From Hemerocallis citrina (lineage: Eukaryota > Streptophyta > Magnoliopsida > Asparagales > Asphodelaceae), in NCBI GenBank assembly GCA_017893485.1, contig CM030362.1:264349073-264413072 (forward strand): a stretch of 64,000 bases of DNA, read 5' to 3'. Shown here in pieces: positions 22,501 to 33,395 of the stretch (position 1 is its first letter; each line of letters starts with the position of its first letter). A program made the translations under genes and the position numbers. The notes under the pieces were generated by a model. That model was not told the DNA's origin, ran no database searches, and saw nothing but the letters and a program-made list of their open reading frames with translations.

Positions 22501-24079
22501 GAAATTGAATTGTGCATGAAATGCATTGATCATAAAATTTTTGGAGGAAAAATTCCCATCATGTTAATTGACATTGAAAAGAAAAATGTATGAATATGTT
22601 GTAGAGTAATATTTATAAGTTAATAAAGGCATCTGGTGTTTGGAATGTTCTCAAATTGCTATCGACCTTTAAATTGTGTAGAATCACTTTCTTACATGAA
22701 AACTCAGTAAGATTTTTGTTACCGAACATTTTAAATTGGGTAGTAAAAGCAAATAAAATTGATATGATGAATAGAAGTTATTTGAATGTTCATATTTTAA
22801 ATGGCGGATTAAACCGAGAGTTGATAGTTAAATATTTGAACTCCTATAAGGTCAGATGCGTCGTTAGGCTTTGTGTCTAGCGCACGCGCCTGTACGCTAA
22901 GCGCTGCCACGTGGCAGGCGGGGGTTTTTCTTTGTGGTTGCGGGTTCGAATGGCTTTGGGGCTCTATTGTCTTTCAATTTTTTTTAAAGGTCAGTAAAGA
23001 GGAGTGTTTGGGTATTTAACAAATCGAAGCTATATATTGTCGAGATCTGAGCTTGGCTAAGTGGGTTGGTGCTTGTTTGCCTTGCTGTAGGTGCTGGTTC
23101 GAGCCAGGGGGCTTGCTGTTTGAGGGGAAAAAATATTTTTTTGATGTTTTGAGTATTTTAAAAGGGGGAAAAACTCCATAAAAGTCATAAAATATTAGTA
23201 GAATAATTTTGAAGTTATTTTACACTGTTCTAAAAATATTTTGATAATTTAAGAGGCATGTTATGTGCATTGCAAGTTGGAGTTCAAATTTAAAATAAAT
23301 ATGGTTGAAAATATTAAATTTATTCTTTTTGAAATTAAAAGTTAAGTTTTGAATTGGAAAATCGAGAAATTTATGTGATGATTTCTTAAGGAGTTTTGGT
23401 GCTAAAATTAACGAGTTAATTATAGAAAAGTGTTTGATTGAGATATAGATTTTTTATTTGGAAATGGTTAATTTCGAAGAATCGAGATTTGAGAAAACTT
23501 TGGAAGTGATTGATTTGCTTGATTAATTACAAGTTATTTATGAGAAATTCAATTTGGAAACTATTGTTGAATGAGTTATGAAAGTTGAATACTTCGTGAA
23601 TAAAGAAAGTTGATGATTGGAATTTGAAATATTTATGCTGAGGTTAGATATAACCTATTTGATCTCTAGAGTGAGATGGTTGTTGGATTCTAGAGGTTAG
23701 GCAAGACCCTTGGTAACCCGCATTTGTGATTAATGAGAATTTGAGAATTAATCTGTATAGGTTAAGTATCTCCTGAGAAGTAGCCAGTTTGGACTGACTT
23801 TCTCTTGTGTTGGTTTAAGTTCGGTTGGGTACGCTAGCTCTATGTTATGATGATTTTTCTAAAAATTAAAACTTAAGGACATGCACTAAGGGGAGATGTG
23901 ACGAAATGTGGGCAAACATGAGTATGAGGGCCTAGATAGCTTGGTGGGAGGTATCTCCAGGATTACCGGGATTGAGGCTCGCGGTAGGGGATATCCTTCA
24001 GAATTACTGGGATCAAGGCGTCGCTCATGGGGTATTTGTGTGTTGAGGTTCCGATGACAGCACGGTGTGGGTTTCGTCT
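22501..24079 (+). mobile_element. T1 LTR fragment, left of nested solo LTR
   Basis: This lacks the first ~1 kb of the LTR and begins at a point matching 34440 (ATAATTTTTGGAGGA). It holds two tRNA-like modules (22865-23110), then AGGTTAGATATAACC at 23641 (shared with 26692) and a degenerate repeat zone at 23930-24060. It continues at 27829 beyond the solo LTR. Confidence 0.8.
22865..23110 (+). other. Pair of tRNA-like modules in T1 LTR fragment
   Basis: Module 1: weak A-box TTAGGCTTTGTG (about 22870) and B-box GGTTCGAATGG (22943-22953), followed by a T8 run near 22979. Module 2: A-box TGGCTAAGTGG (23054-23064) and B-box GGTTCGAGCCA (23096-23106), 31 bp apart as in a tRNA gene, followed by T7 near 23140. 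They correspond to the modules at 34787-35023. Confidence 0.6.
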
Positions 24080-25903
24080 TGTAACTCCCCGCAAATTTGA
24101 GTAATGGCAATTTTGCCCCTCGCGTGTTACGCACGTGTATTTTGTATTGTTACGGATAATATCCGTAACATATTTTGTATTTCGACTATTTATGCATTTT
24201 ATGACTTCTCAAAATTTATTTTTTAATCCTATTTGAGCCAATTCAAATATTAATTTTCAATCTTTGTATTTTTACATGCATTGCACGTGTTATTGATGCA
24301 CGTGTCGATTACGTACATTCAACCGTTACTTGTAATATTTTTATGTGTTTCAATTATTTATTTTATGACGTGTTCGAATTCGTTTTATAAACGGGTATTC
24401 ATTCTGATCCTATTTTGATTAAAATATCTGTATACGTGTGGTGCACGTGTTTTTTCTATATACATGTTGATTATGTTACCGTATATATATATAATTAACG
24501 AAATATATTTTCTTATGTTGTATTTCGATTATTTATAAATATTTTTTCGTTGATAAAATCGATTTTATATTTATTTTATGTGTGACGCACATGTTTGCAG
24601 GGCACGTATTGGGTGTATTTTTTTGAAAATAAAAATTGATGAAGTATGTGTGTGTCTATTTTTATTCATGCATGAAAACCCTAATTTTAATTAAATTAAA
24701 CTAATTTTATTTGAAAACTTATTATATATTATAATATATGTGTTTAGTTTAATAAAAAAAACTGTGCACTTGCAGTGCACGTGCACGTGTTTTTTCAAGA
24801 GGAGTGTTGGCCGGCTGTCCTTTGGTGATTGGGGTGAGTGGGTTTTTTTTAGTGAGTGGTTAGAGATTAATGAGGTTAAATAAACTAATTTACATTTAAT
24901 TAATTAAATTACGTTATAAAACCTACCCTACTCCTAACCTGCATAAGACAAACAAATCAAATAAAGAAAAAAAAAGTGAAGAACAGAGCTCTCGGGTTTG
25001 GCCGTTGACTTGGATTTTGGTGGAGTTTTGGCTTAGCTTTGGTGGGTTTTTGGAGCTTTTGAAGGGGGAATTGTCTCTATTGCTCTTCATAAGGTAGATA
25101 TCTCTTCTTATTTTCTAGATAGTATAGAAATTATGCCCAGGTATTTTATGGTTGATTTTGCTTGATTTAATGAATCCTACTAGCTAAATTGATGCATGTG
25201 TAGTGATAAGGAATGCTAATGGTAGAAAAATGATGGAATTCATTGTATGTTAATGTGAAGTATATGAATTGATTGGTAGATCAGAATGGAAAAAAATTTA
25301 ATTTGAAGCATGTGTAAAATTGTTAGGCACAAATGAACAAGTTGATTATTGCATGCAATTTTGTGTCTCTCACAATTTGGTTGAAATTTTGTGTATGAAA
25401 TGTGAATGAATAGAAATGAAAAGTTAGAGAATCATTTTGGGGAAGAAATAGTTGTAGTGGTACAAAGGGAAAGTTGCATTAGTAGGACAATTAACTAGTT
25501 CCATTTTATGTTATGTTTCTCACAAGAGAAAGAAAGGAGTAATTTGTAAAGTTGAAGTTAATTCTCCATTGATGTGAATGAAATCTGTAAGATAATGATT
25601 TTTGGGTATGTATAGATACAAATTAATAGTACTAATTTGAAGAAAGAGTTAGTTGCTAGTGAATCAATTTTTTATGTTTATATGTTTCAAAAAAATAATT
25701 TGTACATAAAGTGGGATAAATACTCTTAATTATAATTAAAATCAGTAAGAGAGAAATTCTGGAATCTAGAAGTTTATTTTTTATAATATCAATTTTTTGG
25801 AAGAAAAATGAAATCAAAATTTGTTGAAAATGTAGAAAAATGAGATTTAACGAAGATCGAATACTTAAGGAATTAAACCCTATACATAATGTGATCTGAG
25901 CTT

Positions 25904-26146
25904 CGGCTCAGTGGGTAGGCGTTTGGATGCCTCTTTATGGGCGTGGGTTCGAATCTTGGGTCTGCCATTTGTGGGAGAAAAACTTCTCTTTTTAAAAAAA
26001 AGTCAGAGAAGGGGGAGTTTTGATACTTAAAGAATTTAACCCATAGTATATTAGTTGGGGCGCTTGGCCTCCGTGGCTAGCGTGTGCGCCAATGCATGCG
26101 GCGTTGCCACATGGCGGTCTGGGCTGGGGGTCTCGAGTTCGAATCC
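25904..26146 (+). other. Pair of tRNA-like modules in solo T1 LTR
   Basis: First module: A-box GGCTCAGTGGG (25904-25914), B-box GGTTCGAATCT (25946-25956), 31 bp apart, followed by a T5 run. Second: A-box-like TGGCCTCCGTGGC (26064-26076), B-box-like GAGTTCGAATCC (26135-26146), followed by a T15 run at 26164. The order of the two module types is reversed compared with 22865-23110 and 34787-35023. Confidence 0.6.
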
Positions 26147-26990
26147 TATTGTGCTCAAAGGTGTTTTTTTTTTTTTTTGCATTTTCGGGTTTTTTGAGTT
26201 TTAAAAATTGTAGAAAAATTATATGAATATTTTAAAGTAATTTGAGAACATCTAAAAATATTTCTCACTGTTTTGGTGTATATTTGGGAGTTTTAAAGAC
26301 ATTTTTATTAATATATTAAGTTGAGTCCACGTTGAAAATAAAGAAGATGTAGATTTAATTAAAGATTTTGTAAATTGATTATAAAAAAGTAAAATGCATG
26401 TTGAGAATGAAAGAAAGTTAGGAATAAATTGTTAATGAAATTGTGCGTTAGAAAGTGATGAAATTGATTAAAGAAATTTAACAAATTGGAGTCTAATATG
26501 AAGAAAGATTGTGTTGACCTACTATCATGAATGTGACTAGTTGATTGATTAATTCTTTTTGATTGAGAAATTTATGTAGAATGTGAATATAAGAGTTGGA
26601 ATGTGTTGGCAAAAGATTGAATGAAAGAAGTTAATGAATAAGAATTCAAATGTGATAAAGATGAATTTTTGATAAAGATGTTTATGTTGAGGTTAGATAT
26701 AACCAAATTAATTTTTAGAACGAGTTGGTTGTTGGAATCTAGAGGCTAGGTGAGTGCCTTAGAAACCGACATTTATGATTAATGAAATTTGAGAGCTAAC
26801 TAGTGTGAGTTGAGCATCTCCTGAGAAGTAGCCAAGTTGGGCTGACTGTCTCTCGTGTTGGTTTAAGTCCGGTAGGGTAAGCTAGTTCTAGGTTGTGATG
26901 ATTCTTCTAAAACTAAAAACTTAAGGACATGCACTAAGGGGAGATGTGATGAAGTATGGGCAAACATGGGTATGAGGGACTCAGTTGGTT

Positions 26991-27240
26991 TGCGGTGTAA
27001 GATGGATTTTCCGGAATTATCGTGGTGTGATTGGGAGTTGTCCCCAGCTCATCGGCGGTGTGGGATTCATCTTCAAAATTATCAGGATCGAGGCAATGCC
27101 TATGCGGCGTTTTGGGACTACGGAAGCGCCATAGCTTGCGGTGTGAGATGGTTTCCTCGGAATTATCGAGGTGTGATTGGGAGTTGTCCCCAACTCATCG
27201 GCGGTGTGGGATTCATCTTCGGAATTATCGGGGCGAGGGC
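26991..27240 (+). repeat. 146-bp tandem duplication in T1 LTR
   Basis: TGCGGTGTAAGATGG (26991) and TGCGGTGTGAGATGG (27137) start two copies that share GTGTGATTGGGAGTTGTCCC and ATCGGCGGTGTGGGATTC. The ORF at 26966-27262 is a by-product. Other T1 copies have unrelated or decayed sequence at this place. Confidence 0.85.
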
Positions 27241-27828
27241 TAAATACTCACTAAACACCTAAACCTTACCTTAGTCACTGTAGTAGTAATTCATGGCGAA
27301 GGATTAAACCCTCTAATGTGGAGTACGTAGGTGCTTGCCCTCGGACCTATGTAGTATGAGATGCATAGAATCCGAACAAGTATACATTAGTGTCATCTTA
27401 GCGTAAACATCTGCATTAGGAATTAAGACATTGCATACACAGGCATGTTTAGGATAGCCACTTTTCACACTTTGTTTTACATTCAAGATTGTGGTTGTTA
27501 AAGTAAGTGAGTCGCTATATTATGGCATAGCGAGGATGGCCGTGTATAGTATTATGTCGGTTGTATGTAACTGACATGCCCACAACATTCAATGCAGGGC
27601 TTGGATTGGCTAAGACTGAAAGATGAACTTGAAGCTAAAGATTGTTTATTGCTGATGTTTAAATTGTGCATATTTTGAAATGTAATCTTTATTTTTTCGC
27701 TGCGTTGATGTAAGATGAACAGTGTTGTACAAATAATTTTTTTTTTAATTCCTTATAAAATTGTACGAAATGAAGTGAAGATCCTGTTGTGTTACGAATT
27801 ACCATATTTTTGAATTCGGGGCGTTACA

Positions 27829-28078
27829 CGTCTACAGAATTTTCGGCCATCATGCCTAACACAAAGATGAATTGATGCTAAAGGTTGCTTTCAGATTTAA
27901 GTTGCTGTTATTAAAGTTGTATTTATCCCGTTGTATTTTTTTAATTGCGCTGCGTTGATGTTAAAAAAACAGCGTTGCATAATAAAAAGTTTTAAATTCC
28001 TTGTCAAATTGTATGAATTTGAAGTGAAAGATACTGTTGTTCTAGGAATTACCATGTTTTGGAATTCGGGACGATACA
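27829..28078 (+). mobile_element. T1 LTR fragment, right of nested solo LTR (LTR 3' end)
   Basis: This completes the older LTR from 22501. It shares TTAAATTCCTTG and GAATTCGGGACG with the ends of the neighbouring LTRs and ends ACGATACA at 28078, a mutated ACGTTACA. AATAAA is at 27981. Confidence 0.8.
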
Positions 28079-28215
28079 GAGTGGTATCAGAGCTGACTTC
28101 AATAAGTCGTACAAACTTACAAGGACGACACATTAGGGTGGACATTAGAAGTGTGAGTTCAGATTATAGAGATATAAATGTAAGTGATTTATATTTGTGT
28201 TGCTCTATACACTGA
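28079..28215 (+). mobile_element. Internal start with PBS of the T1 element (fragment)
   Basis: GAG then TGGTATCAGAGCT (28082-28094) gives the initiator-Met-type PBS just after the LTR end, showing that the LTR at 22501-28078 is a 5' LTR. Only about 135 bp of internal sequence remains before inverted T1 sequence begins. Confidence 0.75.
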
Positions 28216-28248
28216 CAGCCACGTGGCAGCACGTAGGCGCAACACGCA
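28216..28248 (-). mobile_element. Inverted T1 LTR fragment, small part
   Basis: GCCACGTGGCAGCACGTAGG and GCGCAAC are the reverse complement of 34810-34840. This small part is separated from the main inverted fragment (32432-33395) by the solo A LTR. Confidence 0.7.
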
Positions 28249-29393
28249 TGTAACCCCCATTCCCGACAATTAGTATTTTCCGTGTATTCGCTATAGTTTG
28301 ATTTTTATAAAGTTATTTGTGCTAAATTCATTTCAAATTTTTATTAAAGTATTTTTTTAATCGAAAATTATTCATTTCGAATAACGATGTATTTTAATCT
28401 TAAATCTATTTTCTATTTATATTTGAGCCCGAAAACAAATATTTTAATAAATTGTGAAAACTGAATACTATTTTATTTTTATTAAGATTATTACTATTAA
28501 TTGTTATTTCTTGATTATTTAATTAAAATTCATTTATCGAGATATTTTATTTTACTGGATCTGGTTCTTGGCGAATTCTAATTTAATTGCAAGCCCAATT
28601 GATTTTCTTTTCATTTGTATTATTTATTAGGATTTAAAATTTTGTTCATGAAGTTCTTCGTTCTTCTTGATTGAGCTATTCTTGTTGATCCTAATTTCTT
28701 TTATTTTGTTGTGAGTATTTTTATTTGAACCCTATTGATTTAGATCTATCTCTTATTGAACCCTAAAACCCAATTTCGTTTGTTGCACTAACTCAATACC
28801 CTAATTGTACCCTATAAGTACAACTATACTGTAAACCCTAAAAATTGCACAATTTTAAAACCCTAGCCGCTTATTCTCTCTCCTCTCTCCTATCTCCTCC
28901 CGTTCTCTCTCTCTCCCGTCCAATATCCCACCTAACCCACTGTAGCACTACCCCTTCACGTCGTCTTCTCCGACGAGCCCCTGACCTCCCCCTCGTCGGC
29001 GCCTCCTAGTCGACCTCCCCTCAGTGTTGCCAACACTGTACCCCGGAACCCCGACCCTTCTCCTCTTCCGCTCTCGTTGACAAACGGCCAATACCCCAAC
29101 TCGCTGATTGCGACACCGCCCCCGATGCCTTTCCCCCGTTGCCCTCGCTTACCACAGTCGGCGATGCCCGATGCTTGACGCTTGACGCCGCCCCTTGGCT
29201 TGGCCGCGAGTTGCAGTTGCTGCCATTGCCCCTTTTGCTGTTGGTTGATTTGGGTTTCTATATTACACGTATTGTGCACGTGTTATATTGTGTTCGTGGG
29301 ATCGTGTTTTTGCGGATTTGTGTTCGTTGCTCTGGAATCCTTATCCCATTATTCTTGGTATTCAATTTCACCGTTTTTAAGGCAAGTTACTGT

Positions 29394-30247
29394 TGTAATA
29401 CCTCGTATTTGCAGCGAACAGTCGACTGGTCCATTTAGCAGTCGACTGCTATTGTATAGTTGGGCCGGATTGGGCCGGATTGGTTGAGAAGAATTTGAGA
29501 AGGATTTGAGAAATATAGTCTCACATGGGAAGTGCACAAAAATAATTTGAGTATAAATATAATTAGCCAATGATCAAGAGTCACCTAATTGGTTAACCAC
29601 CTTTTGAGAGGCAGCCTGTGGTGGGCAGTTGTACTACATAGTATCTAATTTGTATTCTAAAAATATTAAAAATTGTCTGAGTATTGGGGCGGGGCGTTAC
29701 AAATGGTATCAGAACCGACTTTCGACACCGGGTGTAGTAGAGGTCAGTATGATCTGTAGTGCTGAGAGTCATTGATCTCCGGGGTTGGGTATATTCTGCG
29801 GTATTGAGAGTCACAGGTAGTGATTGATAGCCGGGTATCCGATCTGCGGTGTTGAGAGTGATTGATCTCCGAGATCTAGGACTATACTACATCGGCTAGA
29901 AAGGGCGGATCCTACACTAGATGTGTGCCCTGTACTCAACGAGGACACTGATTTCTAAGGTGGGGTGTATATAATACCCCGTATTTGCAGCGAACAGTCG
30001 AGTGCTATTGTATAGTTGGGCCGGATTGGTTGAGAAGGATTTGAGAAGGATTTGAGAAATATAGTCCCACATGGGAAGTGCACAAAAATAATTTGAGTAT
30101 AAATATAATTAGCCAATGATCAAGAGTCACCTAATTGGTTAACCACCTTTTGAGAGGCAGCCTGTGGTGGGCAGTTGTACTACATAGTATCTAATTTGTA
30201 TTCTAAAAATATTAAAAATTGTCTGAGTATTGGGGCGGGGCGTTACA
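29394..30247 (+). mobile_element. TRIM element with both LTRs, TSD ACTGT
   Basis: This is an 854-bp non-coding LTR element. The 5' LTR is 29394-29701 (308 bp) and the 3' LTR 29970-30247 (278 bp). PBS TGGTATCAGAACC is at 29704-29716 and a purine tract TTCTAAGGTGGGGTG at 29954-29968. Perfect ACTGT target duplications lie at 29389-29393 and 30248-30252. The 5' LTR is longer mainly because it keeps GCAGTCGACTGGTCC between two CAGTCGAC repeats and an extra copy of ATTGGGCCGG. The empty site is visible at 9275-9300 in the other A LTR. It needs enzymes supplied by another element. Confidence 0.92.
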
Positions 30248-31541
30248 ACTGTCCTCTTAAATTGTTAATTGTATCAAATTCAAGTTTTGTTGAAACTCTT
30301 GCAAGTAGATCCCTTTGTTATCGTATTATATATTGTCCATCTATCGCTAGGTCTATTGAGGGTTTACAAGGGCTAACCCCAATATTCTTGACATCGTGCC
30401 ACTTTTGATTCCAAAGATTGAATCTTTTCATGAGTGCATATAGAATTGATAATATGGTTGTTCATATAATTTTCACACAAATAAATTATTGTAGAAATAA
30501 TTGTTAGGTTGTATGTTTGGTTGATTGATTATTGTTGGTTGATGATAAATTGATGTATGAGTGTGTTCTAATTTTATTCATCTTTTTATTGCACCAATCA
30601 TGTTGATTACACAATTTATTGACTAAAGAATCGATACTCATCATGTTTAATTAATTTATTTTCATGAAAAATACCCAAAACCTGTATATTGCTTGCTGGC
30701 CTGTATGTTGACTGCTATTTTTGAATTAGTAAACGATCTTACAATGACTTATTTTCTGAATATGAATTGTAGCCTTATCTTTCTAGTTTCCATAACATCT
30801 TGAATTTTTGAATCCAAGTTATGTAGAAAAAGTTATACCCATTTTACTACAGCAATGTTTTTACTTTCAAATTTTCAGATTCTTGTATCTTGCATGTTTA
30901 AATAGTAAAAAGGCTGATCAAATAATAAGATTTTACTTTGAAAATTTCCAGATTGTTGCTTAACATATTTAGGAGTCTATAAAATATTTTTAATGAATTT
31001 AATATTGAGTTTTTTCTAATTCTAAAAATATAACAACATGATGTCGAATTTTTGTCTGAACATGAAATCTGTAAAGAACAATGTGTTTGACCTAGCTACT
31101 GTTGTTGGATTTTGAACTTTAAATATGCGTTGGAACCATGTGGAAGTCTAGTTTCTATAACTTCTGACAGATTTAGTTTTCGAGTTCTGAAACAGTGGAA
31201 AACTGTATTTTTGTACAGACTACTCTTGCTGTCCAAAATTTTACTTTGCAATTTTTAATAGATTAATTGTTCCTATGTCATTGTATTATATGAATTAAAG
31301 TGTGTATGTTGCATTGCATGACCCTAGTGTCCTATTATCATCATTTTAATTGTCCTATCTAAGTTATCGTCCTATTGTTCCCCCATTGCTACTATTGTCT
31401 ATCTAATGTCTCATGATTGCATATTGTATTGTATTGTTGCATCGATAAAAGTTGTTAACAAGCCGGGGTTTAAGGGTTGACCTAAGTAGTGGACAATATA
31501 GAGACTGTACTCGGAAGGGAGCTTGTGGTTTCTCTACAATT

Positions 31542-31655
31542 ACTGAATGACTGAATGACTGAATAACTGGATAATTGCTTATTGTTCCAGGGTTATTGAT
31601 ACTAAATAACTGAATGACTGAATGACTGAATAACTGAATACTGAAGATAATCGTT
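31542..31655 (+). repeat. ACTGAATG minisatellite in A LTR
   Basis: Short tandem ACTGAATG/ACTGAATA units in two clusters around an ATTGTTCCAGGG spacer. The site matches 10540-10680 of the other A LTR, which carries an unrelated 46-bp repeat. Confidence 0.8.
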
Positions 31656-32431
31656 TATACCGTTTTTCGAGTACATGAAATATAAAATCCACCACTAAGT
31701 TTGAACTTAACTTGTTTGTATGTAGCAACCATGTGGTAAATAAATGGGATGCATGAAGTGCTACATTAGTTAGGATTAAAATGATTAATAGACTTAAAAA
31801 TTGACACAGCATCGACACTGCATATTGTTCACTATTGTTCCTGTTGATATCGATTATTTGCTAAGTGTTACCGTTATTGATCAATGATTATTGTTACTGA
31901 ATATTGAATCATCGTTTATAGCCAATTGCATCGATTACCGTGATAATGATTATTGATTATTGTCCCATGTCATTGATTCCCACTGATCAATTGAATTCAT
32001 TGTTATACCGTTATTCAATTGTTCCTTACTTTCTCTACTTGCTGTCCATGACATGCTCTAAGGACAATTTTTCTTTCCTTTTTAGATGAAGTGTTCATAG
32101 GTGATTATGGAGAATTGCCTGCTGGATTGGAGAACAAAGATTCTGAAGACTTAGTTATTGGACTATTGTTATTTCATTGTATTGTGAGCTTTTGACCCGA
32201 ATATTGTTATTATTTGTTTCGAGATGTTGGATTATTATTGTATTTGGATATTTTATATTGCTTTATTCCAAGTATTATTGTTCATGAGATTATTATTATT
32301 GCCTGCGCAATTATTCTGTATTGATTATATTGTTAAGTTGATCGAATAAACGGCTTATGAGTGATGTTAGTCATTTGCTGGGTCAATGTCATGTGCTCGT
32401 ATTCCGTATTTTTGGGAAGTGGGGTGTGACA

Positions 32432-33395
32432 GTCCAAGCGCTAGCCACAAAGCCAAACTCCAATTCTGGTTATATAAGAGTTAGGAACTTTAAGAACCTA
32501 CTCTCGGTTCATTCCTCCTCTTAAAATATATACATTCAAATCAATTTCTACTAATTGTATCAAATTTATTTGCTCATATAACACATCCCAAAACTCCAGT
32601 AACGAGTTCTTACCGATTTCCTTGATAATAAAGTGATTCATTACAAATAAAATGTAGACAGCAATTTTGAGAACATTCATGCACCATGTCTTTTATAAAT
32701 TATGAACACTACTTTACAAGCACATATACATATTTTTTTTTCTTTTCGAAAGTGATTTAACATGCTGGGGAAATTCTCCAAAAATTATATTCTACTCAAA
32801 GCAAACACAACTCAAATTTCATTTGTAATTCATCTACCAAATTTACTCATATTAAACTAAAATTTTGCATGGTATCACATAAAAGAATTTACACAACTAA
32901 AAATTTAACTACACATTGATTCTACATTATAATTTCCTTTTGACATGCATTTTCACATCCATCAATTTCTAGATTTCTAGATTTCCATGCAATATGCATC
33001 ACACAAAAGCATTAGAAGTAAAACAATTTATTCACATATAAATTCTAACATGAATCTCCTACACATGCATTTAGAACACAAATACAAAGAAAGTAGAGAC
33101 ACCCACTTTTTAGATAGTGTTCTAGTAGCAATTTCCCCTTCAAAAGCTCCAAGAAAAATTCCACAAAGCCTAAGTAAATCACCCCTAGAAATCAACAGCA
33201 AGCCAACCCGAAGCACATGCCTACTTTTTTTTTTGACTTAGTTTACTTTGTTGGTGAAGAAATGGGGGTTAGGATTATAAAGGAAGAGTTTAATTTATTT
33301 ATTTAAGTTAATTTTTAATTTAACCCACTAACCTATAACCACCCACTAAACAGAACCCACTCACTCCATTTACAAGCAGCCGACCACTTTCCTCT
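32432..33395 (-). mobile_element. Inverted T1 LTR fragment, main part (left arm of inverted repeat)
   Basis: The reverse complement matches 33857-34806 over about 960 bp with few differences: leader (TGCTTCGGGTTGGCTTGCTG), splice-donor zone and up to the first tRNA-like module. It lacks the first ~390 bp of the LTR and whatever followed the module. Confidence 0.9.

Larger units (their letters stand above)
24080..27828 (+). mobile_element. Solo T1 LTR, 3,749 bp, TSD CGTCT
   Basis: It begins TGTAACTCCCCGCAAATTTG and ends GGGGCGTTACA, with perfect CGTCT copies at 24075-24079 and 27829-27833. It is inserted inside an older T1 LTR in the same orientation. Contents in order: a TATA-like GTTATAAAACC at about 24913, a leader, AAGGTAGAT (25091), two tRNA-like modules (25904-26146), a 146-bp duplication (26991-27240), the conserved CTATGTAGTATGAGATGCAT block at 27346 and a palindrome at 27556-27575. 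There is no internal region or second LTR, so it arose by LTR-LTR recombination. Confidence 0.93.
28249..32431 (+). mobile_element. Solo A LTR inserted in the inverted T1 fragment
   Basis: It begins TGTAACCCCCATTCCCG and ends GGGGTGTGACA. Subtracting the TRIM (854 bp) leaves about 3.3 kb, like 8395-11481. Flanks are ACGCA and GTCCA. The uninterrupted paralogue (reverse of 34800-34812) has GCGCA exactly there, so both flanks may be decayed copies of a GCGCA target duplication. Contents: TATAAGTA at 28813, a C-rich leader with CT tracts (28860-29230), a minisatellite at 31542 and the conserved AAGCCGGGGTTTAAGGG at 31462. ORFs at 28956-29487 are leader or TRIM readings. Confidence 0.85.

Noticed and set aside
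25904..25956. A functional tRNA gene
   Set aside because: The A and B boxes and spacing are tRNA-like, but I could not build a convincing acceptor stem and anticodon arm by eye. It is reported as a tRNA-like module instead.
26966..27262. 98-codon ORF with internal protein repeats
   Set aside because: This is a by-product of the 146-bp duplication in a solo LTR; it is not present in other T1 LTRs.
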